From assembly GCF_001921215.1 (NCBI RefSeq), contig NZ_MSIF01000001.1, forward strand, positions 310,001 through 374,000: DNA of 64,000 nt, read 5' to 3'. Every line of letters starts with the position of its first letter. The stretch's first letter is position 1. The stretch is from Actinophytocola xinjiangensis. Its GTDB lineage: Bacteria; Actinomycetota; Actinomycetes; Mycobacteriales; Pseudonocardiaceae. Under the pieces are notes generated by a model. That model saw nothing but the letters and a program-made list of their open reading frames with translations, was not told the origin of the DNA and did not search any database. This document shows, in pieces, positions 35,156-44,408 of this stretch. A program made the position numbers and the translations under genes.

Positions 35156-37062
35156 GCGTTCTCCCCCGACGGCTGCGCGGCCGCGCGGTCATCCCGGTGG
35201 CCGGCGGCTTCCTGCTGCTGCTGATCCTGGTCGCGTTCGCCGCGCCGCTGGTCGCCCCCCACGACCCGACCACCGGCGACCTGATGCGCCCCGCCCAACT
35301 GCCCTCCGGCCAACACTGGCTGGGCACCGACTCACTCGGCCGGGACGTGCTCAGCCGCATCGTGTACGGGGCGCGGGTCGCGCTGCTCGCCGCCCTGGTC
35401 GCCGTCGGGGTCGCCGTGGTGATCGGCCTGCCGGCCGGGCTGGTGCTCGGCTACCGGGGCGGCTGGGCCGACCGGATCGTGCTGCGCGCGGCCGAGGGCG
35501 TCAACGCCATGCCGTTCCTGCTGGTCGCGATCACCTTCATCGCCGTGCTCGGCCCCGGGCTGTTCAAGTCCATGGCGGTGGTTGGCGTGGTCTACGCGGT
35601 GATGGTGCTGCGCCTGGTCCGGGGCGAGACGCTCGCCGCCCGCGAGGAGCTCTACGTCACCGGCGCGGTGGTCGCCGGCGCGTCCACCGCCCGCATCCTG
35701 TGGCGCCACCTGCTGCCGGCCGTCGCACCCTCGCTGATCGTGCTGGTGACCACCATGTTCGCCACCTCGATCGTGGCCGAGGCGACGCTGTCCTACCTGG
35801 GTCTTGGCACCCAGCCGCCGGACGCCAGCTGGGGCAACATGCTCGCCGACGCCCAACAGACCGCCTTCGCCCACTGGTTCCCGGCGATCCCGCCCGGCGT
35901 GGCGATCCTGGTCACCGTCCTGGCGTTCAACCTGCTCGGCGACGGCCTGCGCGACGCCTTCGCCCGCGAGGCGACCGGCAGCGTCCTGGACGCCCGCCCG
36001 CCCGCCGTCACCGAACCTGACCCCAGCCTCCCCGACGAACCGTCCACCCCGGACGCCCCGGACACCCTGGTCGCGGTGCGTGGCCTGTCGGTGTCCTTCC
36101 CCGCCCCCGGCGAGCGGGGCCGGTGGGTGCCGGCGGTCACCGACGTGTCCTTCGACATCGGCCGGGGCGAGGTGGTCAGCCTGGTCGGCGAGTCCGGCAG
36201 CGGCAAGAGCGTCACCGCCATGGCGCTGGCCGGGCTCGTGCCCGCGCCGGCCGTCGTCGAGGCCCGCTCGATCACCTTCGACGGGCGCGAACTGGCCGGC
36301 ACCGACGCACGGACCATGCGCACGCTGCGCGCCGGCTCGATCGGCGTGGTGTTCCAGGACCCGCTCAAGGCGCTCAACCCCGCGTTCACCGTCGGCACCC
36401 AGCTGACCGAGGGCCTGCGCGTGGTCCACGGAATGTCCACACAGGACGCCCGACGCGCTGCCGCCGAATGGCTCGACCGCGTCCGGATCCCCGACGCCAC
36501 CCACCGCCTGCGCCAGTACCCGCACGAGTTCTCCGGCGGCATGGCCCAGCGGGTGATGATCGCCATGGCGCTGTCCGCCGAGCCGGCGCTGCTGATCGCC
36601 GACGAGCCGACCACCGCGCTGGACGTCACCGTCCAGGGCGAGATCCTCGACCTGCTGCGCGAACTCCAGGAACAGACCGGGATGTCGCTGCTGATCATCA
36701 CCCACGACCAGGGCGTGGTCGCCGACCTCGCCGAACGGGTCCTGGTGATGTACGCCGGCGAACTCGTCGAACGCGGCCGGGTCGCCGACGTGCTCACCGG
36801 CCCGCGCCACCCCTACACCGCCGGACTGATCGCCTCGGTTCCCCGCAACCGCAGGCGAACCGGGCCGCTGCCGAGGGTGCGCGGCGTCGTCCCGGCGGCC
36901 GGCCGGTGGGGCGAGGGCTGCCGCTTCCACGACCGCTGCCCCTTCGCCCTCCCCGCGTGTGCGACCGGCACCGTCGCGCTGCACACCCTCGACGGTGGCG
37001 CCAGCCGCTGCCTGCGCACCGGCGACGACCTCGCCCTTGCCGACCCGGCGGTGTGGCGATGA
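35152..37062 (+). CDS. Fused DppC-type permease and DppD-type ATPase
   Basis: A 636-residue fusion whose ATG overlaps the preceding stop. Residues 1-280 are a DppC permease (HWLGTDSLGRDVLSRIVYGAR, EELYVTGAVVAGAS, SYLGLGTQPPDASWGNML). A Pro/Asp-rich linker (about 283-308) leads to a DppD ATPase with Walker A GESGSGKS at 346-353, signature FSGGMAQR, Walker B LLIADEPTTALD and the Cys-rich oligopeptide-ATPase tail (CRFHDRCPFALPAC), which in relatives can bind an Fe-S cluster. The junction is in frame without a stop. Confidence 0.93.
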   Translation: MSVLPRRLRGRAVIPVAGGFLLLLILVAFAAPLVAPHDPTTGDLMRPAQLPSGQHWLGTDSLGRDVLSRIVYGARVALLAALVAVGVAVVIGLPAGLVLGYRGGWADRIVLRAAEGVNAMPFLLVAITFIAVLGPGLFKSMAVVGVVYAVMVLRLVRGETLAAREELYVTGAVVAGASTARILWRHLLPAVAPSLIVLVTTMFATSIVAEATLSYLGLGTQPPDASWGNMLADAQQTAFAHWFPAIPPGVAILVTVLAFNLLGDGLRDAFAREATGSVLDARPPAVTEPDPSLPDEPSTPDAPDTLVAVRGLSVSFPAPGERGRWVPAVTDVSFDIGRGEVVSLVGESGSGKSVTAMALAGLVPAPAVVEARSITFDGRELAGTDARTMRTLRAGSIGVVFQDPLKALNPAFTVGTQLTEGLRVVHGMSTQDARRAAAEWLDRVRIPDATHRLRQYPHEFSGGMAQRVMIAMALSAEPALLIADEPTTALDVTVQGEILDLLRELQEQTGMSLLIITHDQGVVADLAERVLVMYAGELVERGRVADVLTGPRHPYTAGLIASVPRNRRRTGPLPRVRGVVPAAGRWGEGCRFHDRCPFALPACATGTVALHTLDGGASRCLRTGDDLALADPAVWR

Positions 37063-37937
37063 ACCCGCCGGTGGACCCGCTGCTGTCCGTCGAGGACGTC
37101 CACGTCCGCTTCGCCCGGCGCCGCAGGGGTTTCTGGCGGCCGAGGACCTGGCACACCGCGTTGAGCGAGGTGTCGCTGACCATCGGCGCCGGCCAGACCG
37201 TCGGCCTGGTGGGGGAGTCCGGCTCCGGGAAGTCCACCCTGGCCAGGGTCGTTCTCGGTCTGCAACCCCGCGACCAGGGCCAGGTCAGGCTGCGCGGCGA
37301 GGAGGTCGACCTCACCCGGCCGGACACCACCCGCGCGTTCCGGCGCGCCGTGCAGGCGGTGTTCCAGGACCCCTACGGCTCGCTCAACCCCACGATGACC
37401 GTCGCCACCATCCTGGACGAGCCGATGCGCATCGCCGGCGAACTGTCCACACGGGACAGACAGGATCGGGTGCGGGAACTGGCTGAGCTGGTCGGGCTCA
37501 CCGCCGACCAGCTCGACCGCTACCCCTACCAGTTCTCCGGCGGGCAACGACAGCGGATCGCGATCGCCCGCGCGCTGGCACCGGCCCCCGACCTCGTCGT
37601 CCTCGACGAACCCGTCAGCGCCCTGGACGTGTCGATCCAGAGCCAGGTGATCGACCTGCTCGAACGGATCCAGGCCACCACCGGGGTGTCCTACCTGTTC
37701 ATCGCGCACGACCTCGCGGTCGTGCGGCACATCAGCCACCGCATCGCGGTCATGTACCGGGGGCGGATCGTCGAGGAGGGGAAGGCCGACCAGGTCTGTG
37801 ACGAGCCGAGCCACCCCTACACCCGGTTGCTGCTCGCCTCGGCCCTCGACGCCGACCCCACCACCAGTGCCCGGCGCCGCGAACGGCGACGCGGGCTCGC
37901 CCGCGCCTTCGCCGACGAGTTCGGCGCCCACACCTGA
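37059..37937 (+). CDS. Dipeptide/oligopeptide-type ABC ATPase (DppF-like)
   Basis: A 292-residue ATPase coupled to the fusion gene (ATGA). Walker A is GESGSGKS at 52-59, VFQDPYGSLNPTMTV, signature FSGGQRQR, Walker B LVVLDEPVSALD, switch His in IAHDLAVV. It ends with the HPYTRLLLAS segment of this subfamily but lacks the Cys-rich tail present in the fused partner. It completes the ATPase heterodimer. Confidence 0.93.
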   Translation: MNPPVDPLLSVEDVHVRFARRRRGFWRPRTWHTALSEVSLTIGAGQTVGLVGESGSGKSTLARVVLGLQPRDQGQVRLRGEEVDLTRPDTTRAFRRAVQAVFQDPYGSLNPTMTVATILDEPMRIAGELSTRDRQDRVRELAELVGLTADQLDRYPYQFSGGQRQRIAIARALAPAPDLVVLDEPVSALDVSIQSQVIDLLERIQATTGVSYLFIAHDLAVVRHISHRIAVMYRGRIVEEGKADQVCDEPSHPYTRLLLASALDADPTTSARRRERRRGLARAFADEFGAHT

Positions 37938-37948
37938 AAGGCCACCCC

Positions 37949-39484
37949 ATGAGTCATCGCTTGCTGGCGGCGCTGCTCGCCCTGTGCGTCGCGCTCACCG
38001 CGTGCTCCGACGGCGGAGCGGACGGGCAGGGCGCCGGCGACGGCGTGCTGCGCGTCGGCGTCTCCCTGGACACCGACTCCTACGACCCCTACCTCACCAT
38101 CCAGGCCGCCGCCGCCCTGCTCTACCCGGCCTACGACACGCTCACCGTGATGGACGAGCAGGCCGAGGTGCACCCGTCGCTGGCCACCGCCTGGGAGCAG
38201 ACCGACGCCACCACCTGGCGGCTCCGCCTGCGCGAGGACGTCGTGTTCCACGACGACTCTCCGCTGACCGCCGAGGTCGTGAAGAAGAACTTCGAACGCG
38301 GCAAGACCCTCGACACCTCGCCCTACGCCGCGCTCTACTCCGCGATGAAGACGATCACCGCCGTCGACGAACACACCGTCGACATCGCGTTCGGCTCGCC
38401 CTACCCGTCCTTCCCCAGCGACATCGCCTCCATGCCCGGCGCCATGGTCAGCGGCAAGGCCCTCGACGCCGGCACCGACCTCACCACCGCCATGGTCGGC
38501 GCCGGCGGCTGGACCTACGACGCGCAGGCCTCCAGCAAGGGCAGCAAGGTCGTGTACCGGGCCTTCGACAAGTACTGGGACGCCGAGGCCGTGCGCGCCG
38601 ACACCGTCGAGTACCAGATCATCAGCGACGACAACGCCCGGTTCACCGCGTTCCAGAGTGGACAGGTCGACATCGTCGGTCACCTGCAGCCAAGCCAGGT
38701 CAAGCCGGCCGAGAGCGCCGGCGCCGCGGTGCACGCCGTGCCGATCGAGCTGAACGTGCTCGGCATCTCCGACCGCACCGCCAAACTCGTGCCAGCCCTG
38801 GCCGACGAACGCGTCCGCGAGGCGATGGCCCTGCTGGTCGACCGCGACGCCCTCAACGCCTCGGCCTACTCCGGCGGCGGCGACCCCGACCTCGGCGGCT
38901 TCATGCCCAAGTCCACCAAGTGGCACACCGACGACCTCGACGACCGCTACCGCAAGGCCGACGTCGCCCGGGCCAAGGAGCTGCTGACCGAGGCCGGCTA
39001 CCCCAACGGGTTCTCGCTCAAGATCGGCAGCGTGGACCTGGTCAAGCAGCGGCTCTCGGCGCTGTCCCAGCTGATGGCCGAGGGCGGCATCGACCTGCAG
39101 GTCACCACCGTGCCGCCGGGCACCCTCGCCAAGCAGAACCGCGCCGGCAACTTCCCGGTCTTCTACGGCACCTCCCGCAACGTGGAGCCCGCCGGCTGGT
39201 ACTCCACCTACGTCGCCGAGGCCGGCCCGTACAACGCGGTGTTCGGCGCCACCGACATGCGTGACCTGGACGCCAAGGTCGTCGAGGCGTCCTCCACCCA
39301 GGACCAGGACCAGGCCGTCGCGCTGTGGAACGAGGTGCAGACCGAGGTCCTCGACCGCGGCTACCTGATCCCGCTGATGTGGACCTCGCAGCGGTCGGCG
39401 ATCTCCTCGTCGGTCGACGGGGAGCCGGTGCTGCGCCCCTCGGAGTCCACCCCGCGTCCGCACGGCCTGGCGGCCAGCCGGTGA
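37949..39484 (+). CDS. Family 5 extracellular solute-binding lipoprotein
   Basis: A 511-residue protein of the DppA/OppA family with AAAGG before the ATG. The lipoprotein signal has lipobox LTAC (Cys at 19). Family segments are LATAWEQTDATTWRLRLRED, VFHDDSPLTAEVVKKNFERG and AKELLTEAGYPNG. It would bind a peptide or another sizeable organic solute outside the membrane. Its linkage to CoA-activating genes suggests a non-peptide carboxylic acid; this is inference. Confidence 0.92.
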   Translation: MSHRLLAALLALCVALTACSDGGADGQGAGDGVLRVGVSLDTDSYDPYLTIQAAAALLYPAYDTLTVMDEQAEVHPSLATAWEQTDATTWRLRLREDVVFHDDSPLTAEVVKKNFERGKTLDTSPYAALYSAMKTITAVDEHTVDIAFGSPYPSFPSDIASMPGAMVSGKALDAGTDLTTAMVGAGGWTYDAQASSKGSKVVYRAFDKYWDAEAVRADTVEYQIISDDNARFTAFQSGQVDIVGHLQPSQVKPAESAGAAVHAVPIELNVLGISDRTAKLVPALADERVREAMALLVDRDALNASAYSGGGDPDLGGFMPKSTKWHTDDLDDRYRKADVARAKELLTEAGYPNGFSLKIGSVDLVKQRLSALSQLMAEGGIDLQVTTVPPGTLAKQNRAGNFPVFYGTSRNVEPAGWYSTYVAEAGPYNAVFGATDMRDLDAKVVEASSTQDQDQAVALWNEVQTEVLDRGYLIPLMWTSQRSAISSSVDGEPVLRPSESTPRPHGLAASR

Positions 39485-41595
39485 TGGACGCCCTGCTGGA
39501 GCCGCGTTCGGTCGCGGTGATCGGCGCGTCGGAGGACCCGGAACGGATCGGCGGCCGGGTGCTCGACCACCTGCGCCGCCACTTCACCGGCACGGTCCAC
39601 CCGGTCAACCCGTCGCGGGACACCGTGCAGGGTCTCGCCGCCACCGCCACCGTCGGCGCCATCGACGGCCCCGTGGACCTCGCGGTGATCGCCCTGGCCA
39701 GCGTCGCGGTCCCGGACGCGGCGCGGCACTGCGCCGACCACGGCGTGCGCGCGGCGATCGTGATCTCCTCGGGGTTCGCCGAGTCCGGTGACCCGGCCGG
39801 GGTCGCGCTGCAGGACGAACTCGGCGAGATCGCCCGCACCAGCGGCATGCGGATCCTCGGGCCGAACTCCATGGGCAGCGTCAACCTGACCGGCGGCGTG
39901 CACGCCACGTTCGCCAAGCTGCGCGGTTTCCCGCTCGACCCGGGCGGCGTGGCGATCGTCAGCCAGAGCGGCGCGTTCGGCCTGCGGGTGTTCGAGGGCG
40001 CGCTGACCGAGGGCGTCGGCGTGTCCCAACTGGTGCTGACCGGCAACGAGGTCGACCTGACCCTCGGTGAGGTCGCCGCGCACCTGGTGGAACGTGACGA
40101 GGTCACCGTGGTGGCGTTGTTCGCCGAGGGCGTGCGTGACCCCGGGTCGCTGCTGCGCCTGGGCCGGCGGGCCGCCGAGTTGGGCAAGCCGGTGGTGGTG
40201 CTCAAGGCCGGGGTGTCGGCGGCCGGGTCGCGCGCGGCGTTGAGCCACACCGGGTCGCTGGTCGTGGGCACCCGGGCGTTCGACGCGGCCATGGAGGCGG
40301 CCGGGATCCACACCGTGACGACCCTGCGGGACCTGATCGCGCACGTGAAGGTGTTCGCCGCCGGCAGGCCGGTGCGCGGGCGGCGGGCGTGCGTGCTGAC
40401 CGCCAGCGGCGGCTCGGGCATCCTGCTCGCCGACCACCTGGCCGCCGCCGGGTTCGCTCTGCCGCCGACCAGCGACGGCCTGCGCGCCAGGGTCGAGGCG
40501 GTGATCCCGTCGTTCGGCGCGGCCACCAACCCCGTCGACTACACCGGTCAGATCGTCAACGACCCGGGCGCGATGCCCCGCCTGCTGGCCGAGGTCACCA
40601 CCTCCGGCGAGTACGACGTCGTGTGCTTCACCGGCATCACCCGCGCCGTGCCGCGCGCGGTGCTCGACGCGATCCTGGCCGCGTCGGCCACCACCGACGT
40701 GCCGTTCCTGGCCTGGACCCCGCAGCCGGAGATCGCCTACGAGACCACCCGCGCCGGGGTGCCGGGGCTGCTGGACCTGCAGGCGCTGGCGCAGGCCGCG
40801 TCCGGGGTGGCCGACGCGCCGGCCCGCCGCGCCCTGGCCCTGCGCCGCACCACCGGCCCGGCCCCGGCCGCCGGGGGCGAGCCGCGGCCGCTGACCGAGG
40901 CACGGACCAAGCAACTCCTTGCCGCGCACGGCATCCCGGTGACCCGCGAGGGGGTGGCGACCGACCGGGACCAGGCCATCGCCCTGGCCGGGGAGATCGG
41001 CTACCCGGTTGCGCTCAAGATCTCCGGCGACTGGCTGGCCCACAAGTCCGACCTCGGCGGCGTGCGGCTGGGCCTGGCCGACGCCGACACCGTCGGTGCG
41101 GTGTTCGACGAGTTGCTGGCGCTGGCGGCCGGGACCCGCCCCGACGGCGCCGGGCCCGCCGGGGTGCTCGTGCAGGAGATGGTGCCTCCCGGCCTGGAGC
41201 TGATGTGCGGGCTGGTGCGCGACCCGGTGTTCGGCCCGGTCGTGACGGTCGGCGCCGGCGGGGTGCTCGCCGAGGTGGTCGGCGAGCAGCACGCCGCGCT
41301 CGCCCCGTTCGACCTCGACCACGCCCGGACCCTGCTCGCCCGCGTCTGGGGCGGGCGCCTGCTCGACCACCCGCGCGGCCTCGACGAACCGGCCGCCGCC
41401 GCGTTCGCCGCCCTGGTCCGCGACGTCGCCGCCCTGGCCGCCGCCGAACCCGGGCTGGTCGAGCTGGACCTCAACCCGGTGGTGGTGACCGGCGGTCGGG
41501 TCGTGGCGGTCGACGCGTTCGCCGTCGTCACGTCCGGCGGGGCCACGTCCACCGGGGCCACGTCCACCGGGGCCACGGAGGTGGCCGGTGGCTGA
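39484..41595 (+). CDS. NDP-forming acyl-CoA synthetase (single-chain)
   Basis: A 703-residue protein, ATG overlapping the previous stop by one base. The N-terminal CoA-binding Rossmann domain (SVAVIGASEDPERIGGRV) is followed by succinyl-CoA-ligase-like domains carrying the phosphohistidine H255 in LSHTGSLV. The C-terminal ATP-grasp domain (about 485-703) has EIGYPVALKISGDWLAHKSD and VQEMVPPGLELMCG. It makes an acyl-CoA from acid, CoA and ATP, releasing ADP. A 15-bp tandem repeat forms its extreme C-terminus. Likely activates the solute imported by the transporter encoded upstream. Confidence 0.9.
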   Translation: MDALLEPRSVAVIGASEDPERIGGRVLDHLRRHFTGTVHPVNPSRDTVQGLAATATVGAIDGPVDLAVIALASVAVPDAARHCADHGVRAAIVISSGFAESGDPAGVALQDELGEIARTSGMRILGPNSMGSVNLTGGVHATFAKLRGFPLDPGGVAIVSQSGAFGLRVFEGALTEGVGVSQLVLTGNEVDLTLGEVAAHLVERDEVTVVALFAEGVRDPGSLLRLGRRAAELGKPVVVLKAGVSAAGSRAALSHTGSLVVGTRAFDAAMEAAGIHTVTTLRDLIAHVKVFAAGRPVRGRRACVLTASGGSGILLADHLAAAGFALPPTSDGLRARVEAVIPSFGAATNPVDYTGQIVNDPGAMPRLLAEVTTSGEYDVVCFTGITRAVPRAVLDAILAASATTDVPFLAWTPQPEIAYETTRAGVPGLLDLQALAQAASGVADAPARRALALRRTTGPAPAAGGEPRPLTEARTKQLLAAHGIPVTREGVATDRDQAIALAGEIGYPVALKISGDWLAHKSDLGGVRLGLADADTVGAVFDELLALAAGTRPDGAGPAGVLVQEMVPPGLELMCGLVRDPVFGPVVTVGAGGVLAEVVGEQHAALAPFDLDHARTLLARVWGGRLLDHPRGLDEPAAAAFAALVRDVAALAAAEPGLVELDLNPVVVTGGRVVAVDAFAVVTSGGATSTGATSTGATEVAGG
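41539..41577 (+). repeat. 15-bp in-frame tandem repeat at the 3' end of the acyl-CoA synthetase gene
   Basis: Two and a half copies of GGGGCCACGTCCACC encode a GATST repeat as the C-terminal tail of the synthetase. The repeat ends just before the overlapping start of the crotonase gene (41588). Length polymorphism would not shift the frame. Confidence 0.85.
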
Positions 41596-42316
41596 GCTGG
41601 TCCGTTACGCGGTGACCGGCCGGGTCGCGGTCCTGACCCTCAACCGGCCCGACCGGCTCAACGCGCTGGTCGCCCCGATGACCGAACAGCTGCTCGACGC
41701 CTACGACCGTGCCGACGCCGACGACGAGGTCGGCGCGGTCGTGCTGACCGGCGCCGGCCGGGGCTTCTGCGGCGGCGCCGACTTCGAACGGCTGCGCACG
41801 GTCGAGGCCGGCGGCGTGGCGGCCACCCACCGGCGGCGCCGCCGCGATCGCGCGATGAGCCTGGGCAAGCCGCTCGTGGCCGCGATCAACGGCGCGGTCG
41901 CCGGCGCGGGCCTGGCGCACGCGCTGATGGCCGACGTCCGGTTCGCCGCCGCCGGGGCGAAGTGGACCACCGCGTTCGCCCGCTACGGCCTGGCCGCCGA
42001 GCTGGGCTGCGCGTGGCTGCTGGCCCGGCTCGCCGGCCCCGGCCGGGCCCATGACCTGCTGCTGTCGGCCAGGGTGTTCACCTCCGAACAGGCCCTGGAC
42101 TACGGCCTGGCCGAGTTCGTCCACCCGCCGGCCGAGGTCCTGCCCGAGGCGCTGGCCTACGCCGCCGCCCTGGCCGCCCTGCCGTCCCGGGGCCTGCGCC
42201 AGATCCGCGCCCAACTGCACGCCGACCTCGACCGGACCTGGGACGAGTCCTACTGGGACGCCGTGGCCCGCACCGGCGCCGGCCTGGGCGCGCTGGACCC
42301 CACCGACCTGCGCTAG
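41588..42316 (+). CDS. Enoyl-CoA hydratase/isomerase family protein
   Basis: A 242-residue crotonase whose GTG overlaps the end of the synthetase gene by 8 nt. Oxyanion-hole segments are CGGADFERL and AVAGAGLAHA. A Glu is available in GLAAELGCAW at the second catalytic position, while the first position reads TTAFARYG. Its TAG stop and the TAG stop of the convergent acyl-CoA dehydrogenase share a palindromic CTAG. Confidence 0.87.
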   Translation: MAELVRYAVTGRVAVLTLNRPDRLNALVAPMTEQLLDAYDRADADDEVGAVVLTGAGRGFCGGADFERLRTVEAGGVAATHRRRRRDRAMSLGKPLVAAINGAVAGAGLAHALMADVRFAAAGAKWTTAFARYGLAAELGCAWLLARLAGPGRAHDLLLSARVFTSEQALDYGLAEFVHPPAEVLPEALAYAAALAALPSRGLRQIRAQLHADLDRTWDESYWDAVARTGAGLGALDPTDLR

Positions 42317-43308
42317 CCCCACCCGAGCCCGTCGGCCACGATCCGGCGCAGGGTCGCCGGGGTGCCGTGCAGGGCGTGGTCGAACAGGGCGCGGCCCACC
42401 CACGGGTTGACCGGGCCGTCCCAGGTGTAGCCCAGCGCGCCGTGCAGGCGAACGCAGTCGCGGGCGGCGGTCAGGAACACCTCGCTCAGGTGCGCCTTGG
42501 CCAGCGCCGCCGCCGTGTGGGCGCGGTCGGCACCGCTGTCCAGGTGCCCGGCCGCCAGCCGGTACAGGCCACGGCCCGGTGCGATCGCGGTGGCCAGGTC
42601 GGCCAGCTGGTGGCGGACCGCCTGGAAACCGGCGATCGGCCGGCCGAACTGCTCGCGGTCGCGGGCGTGGGCCACCGCCAGGTCCAGGCAGCGGCGGGCG
42701 CCGCCGTGCGCGTCGGCGGCCAGCAGGACCCTGGCCGCGTCGACCAGCCAGCCGACCCTGGCCGGGCCGCCGGGCAGCGGCTCGTGGGCGGCGCCGTCGA
42801 GGACCAGGGTGCCCAGTCGGCGGGTCGGGTCGACCCCGCCGGCCCCCTCGACCAGCGCCCCGCCGGCCCGCAGGTCCACCACGGACAGGCCGGCGGCGGT
42901 GGCCACCACGACCAGCTCCGCGGCGTGTCCACCGGGGACGAACGGCACGGTACCGGTCAGCCGCCGCGCGTCGGGCAGGACCTGGCCCAGGGCCACGGTG
43001 GCGCGCCGGCCGCCAGGGTCAACGGTCAGCGTCGCGAGCACGTGACCGAGGAACCCGCCGGGGACCGCGGCGTAGCCGGCCTCCTCGGCGGCCACGGCCA
43101 GCGTCAGCACGCCCTCACCGGCGCCGCCGCCGGCCACCGGGACCGCCAGGTCCAGGACCCCGGTCTCGGTCAGGCAGCGCCAGCTCGCCGGGTCCTCGTC
43201 GGTGTCGGCGTCCAGGATCGCGGCCAGCCGGGCCGGCGGCAGCAACGCCGGCAGCGTCTCGTGCAGCAGCGCCGCGAGCGCCCACTGGGCGTCGTCGAGT
43301 CCGGTCAT
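42313..43308 (-). CDS. Acyl-CoA dehydrogenase, FadE-like (partner-type subunit)
   Basis: A 331-residue protein with ATG 43308 overlapping the stop of the upstream dehydrogenase. The N-terminal domain is short and degenerate. The C-terminal half has RARDREQFGRPIAGFQ-like sequence (HARDREQFGRPIAGFQAVRH) and LHGALGYTWDG. The helix-G ER motif is missing (HGGARRCLDLAV at that place). Probably the partner of the catalytic-type dehydrogenase encoded immediately upstream. Confidence 0.86.
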   Translation of the reverse strand: MTGLDDAQWALAALLHETLPALLPPARLAAILDADTDEDPASWRCLTETGVLDLAVPVAGGGAGEGVLTLAVAAEEAGYAAVPGGFLGHVLATLTVDPGGRRATVALGQVLPDARRLTGTVPFVPGGHAAELVVVATAAGLSVVDLRAGGALVEGAGGVDPTRRLGTLVLDGAAHEPLPGGPARVGWLVDAARVLLAADAHGGARRCLDLAVAHARDREQFGRPIAGFQAVRHQLADLATAIAPGRGLYRLAAGHLDSGADRAHTAAALAKAHLSEVFLTAARDCVRLHGALGYTWDGPVNPWVGRALFDHALHGTPATLRRIVADGLGWG

Positions 43309-44408
43309 GACGGCAGCCCCAGGCCCCGGGCGGCGATGATGTCGCGCTGCACGTTGCTGGTGCCGGCGGCGATCGCGATGCCCAGCGAGCCCAGCCACTG
43401 GTGCAGCCAGCGGGTGCGGTCGGGGCCGTGCAGGACGTCGGTGTCCAGCAGCCGCAGGGCCAGCGCGCTGACCCGCTCGGCGATCACCGTGCCGGCGAGC
43501 TTCGCGGTCAGCGGCAGCAGGTTGCCCGAGTCGCCGGAGTCCCGCAGCCGGCCGGCCAGCCGCTGCTGCTCGACCAGCGCGTGCAGCCCGACCAGCTCGT
43601 CGCGCACCAGCGGGTCGGCGAGCGCCGTCGTGCCGTCCGGGCGCGGGGTGCTGGCCAGGCGCAGCAGCGCGGCGAACAGCCGTTCGTGGCGGGCGGGGCC
43701 GCCGACCATCGAGCGCTCGTGGCGCAGTGTGGACCGGCTGACCTCCCAGCCCCGGCCGCGCTCGCCGACCAGTTCCGTGGTCCGGGCGCCGGCCAGGGTG
43801 ACCTCGGCGAAACCGGCCTGCCCGGTCAGCTGCCGCAGCGGGCGGACCAGCACCCCCGGCTGGGCCATCGTCAGCAGGAAGTAGGACAGGCCGGACCGGT
43901 CGGTGGTGTCGGGTTCGGTGCGGGCCAACAGGAACATGTGGCTGGCCTCGGTGGCGCCGCTGGTCCAGATCTTGGTGCCGGTGATCTCCCAGCCGGCGCC
44001 GTCCGCGTGGGCGGTGGTGCGCAGCGAGCCGAGGTCGCTGCCGGCGGTCGGCTCGCTGTAGCCCTGGCACCAGGTCAGCTCACCGGTCAGCGTCGGCGGT
44101 ACGAACCGGCGTCGCTGCTCGTCGCTGCCCCACTCCAGCAGCGTCGGCACCAGCATCGCGACGCTCATGCCGTCCGGTTCGCCCGGCGCGCGGACCGCCG
44201 CGAACTCCTCGGCGATCACCCGCGCCGCCAGCGGTTGTCCCGGGGTGCCGGACCCGCCCAGCTCCCGGGGAACCCAGCCGAACAGGTAGCCGTGCTCGGT
44301 GGCCAGCGCGCGGAAACGCCGCACCGCCACCGGATCGTGACGGTCCTCGGCCGACCAGTGCGCGGCCAGGAACGCCCGGACCCGCGCGCGCAGCGCCTCA
44401 TCGTCCAT
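43305..44408 (-). CDS. Acyl-CoA dehydrogenase, FadE-like (catalytic-type subunit)
   Basis: A 367-residue flavoprotein with TWCQGYSEPTAGSDLGSL and EITGTKIWTSGATEAS. E231 in LRHERSMVGG is at the helix-G catalytic position, whereas the C-terminal YEGT-type motif reads AAGTSNVQ, without the Glu. Its start overlaps the ligase gene by 11 nt and its stop overlaps the partner dehydrogenase gene, so ligase and both subunits are made from one message. Confidence 0.88.
   Translation of the reverse strand: MDDEALRARVRAFLAAHWSAEDRHDPVAVRRFRALATEHGYLFGWVPRELGGSGTPGQPLAARVIAEEFAAVRAPGEPDGMSVAMLVPTLLEWGSDEQRRRFVPPTLTGELTWCQGYSEPTAGSDLGSLRTTAHADGAGWEITGTKIWTSGATEASHMFLLARTEPDTTDRSGLSYFLLTMAQPGVLVRPLRQLTGQAGFAEVTLAGARTTELVGERGRGWEVSRSTLRHERSMVGGPARHERLFAALLRLASTPRPDGTTALADPLVRDELVGLHALVEQQRLAGRLRDSGDSGNLLPLTAKLAGTVIAERVSALALRLLDTDVLHGPDRTRWLHQWLGSLGIAIAAGTSNVQRDIIAARGLGLPS

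Noticed and set aside
34266..37451. DnaA-box-like TGTCCACA octamers at 34266, 36434 and 37444 (also the inverse at 33193 and 55505)
   Set aside because: Nearly all lie within coding sequence at wide, irregular spacing, and the number is only slightly above chance; no AT-rich unwinding region or dnaA/dnaN nearby, so not an origin.
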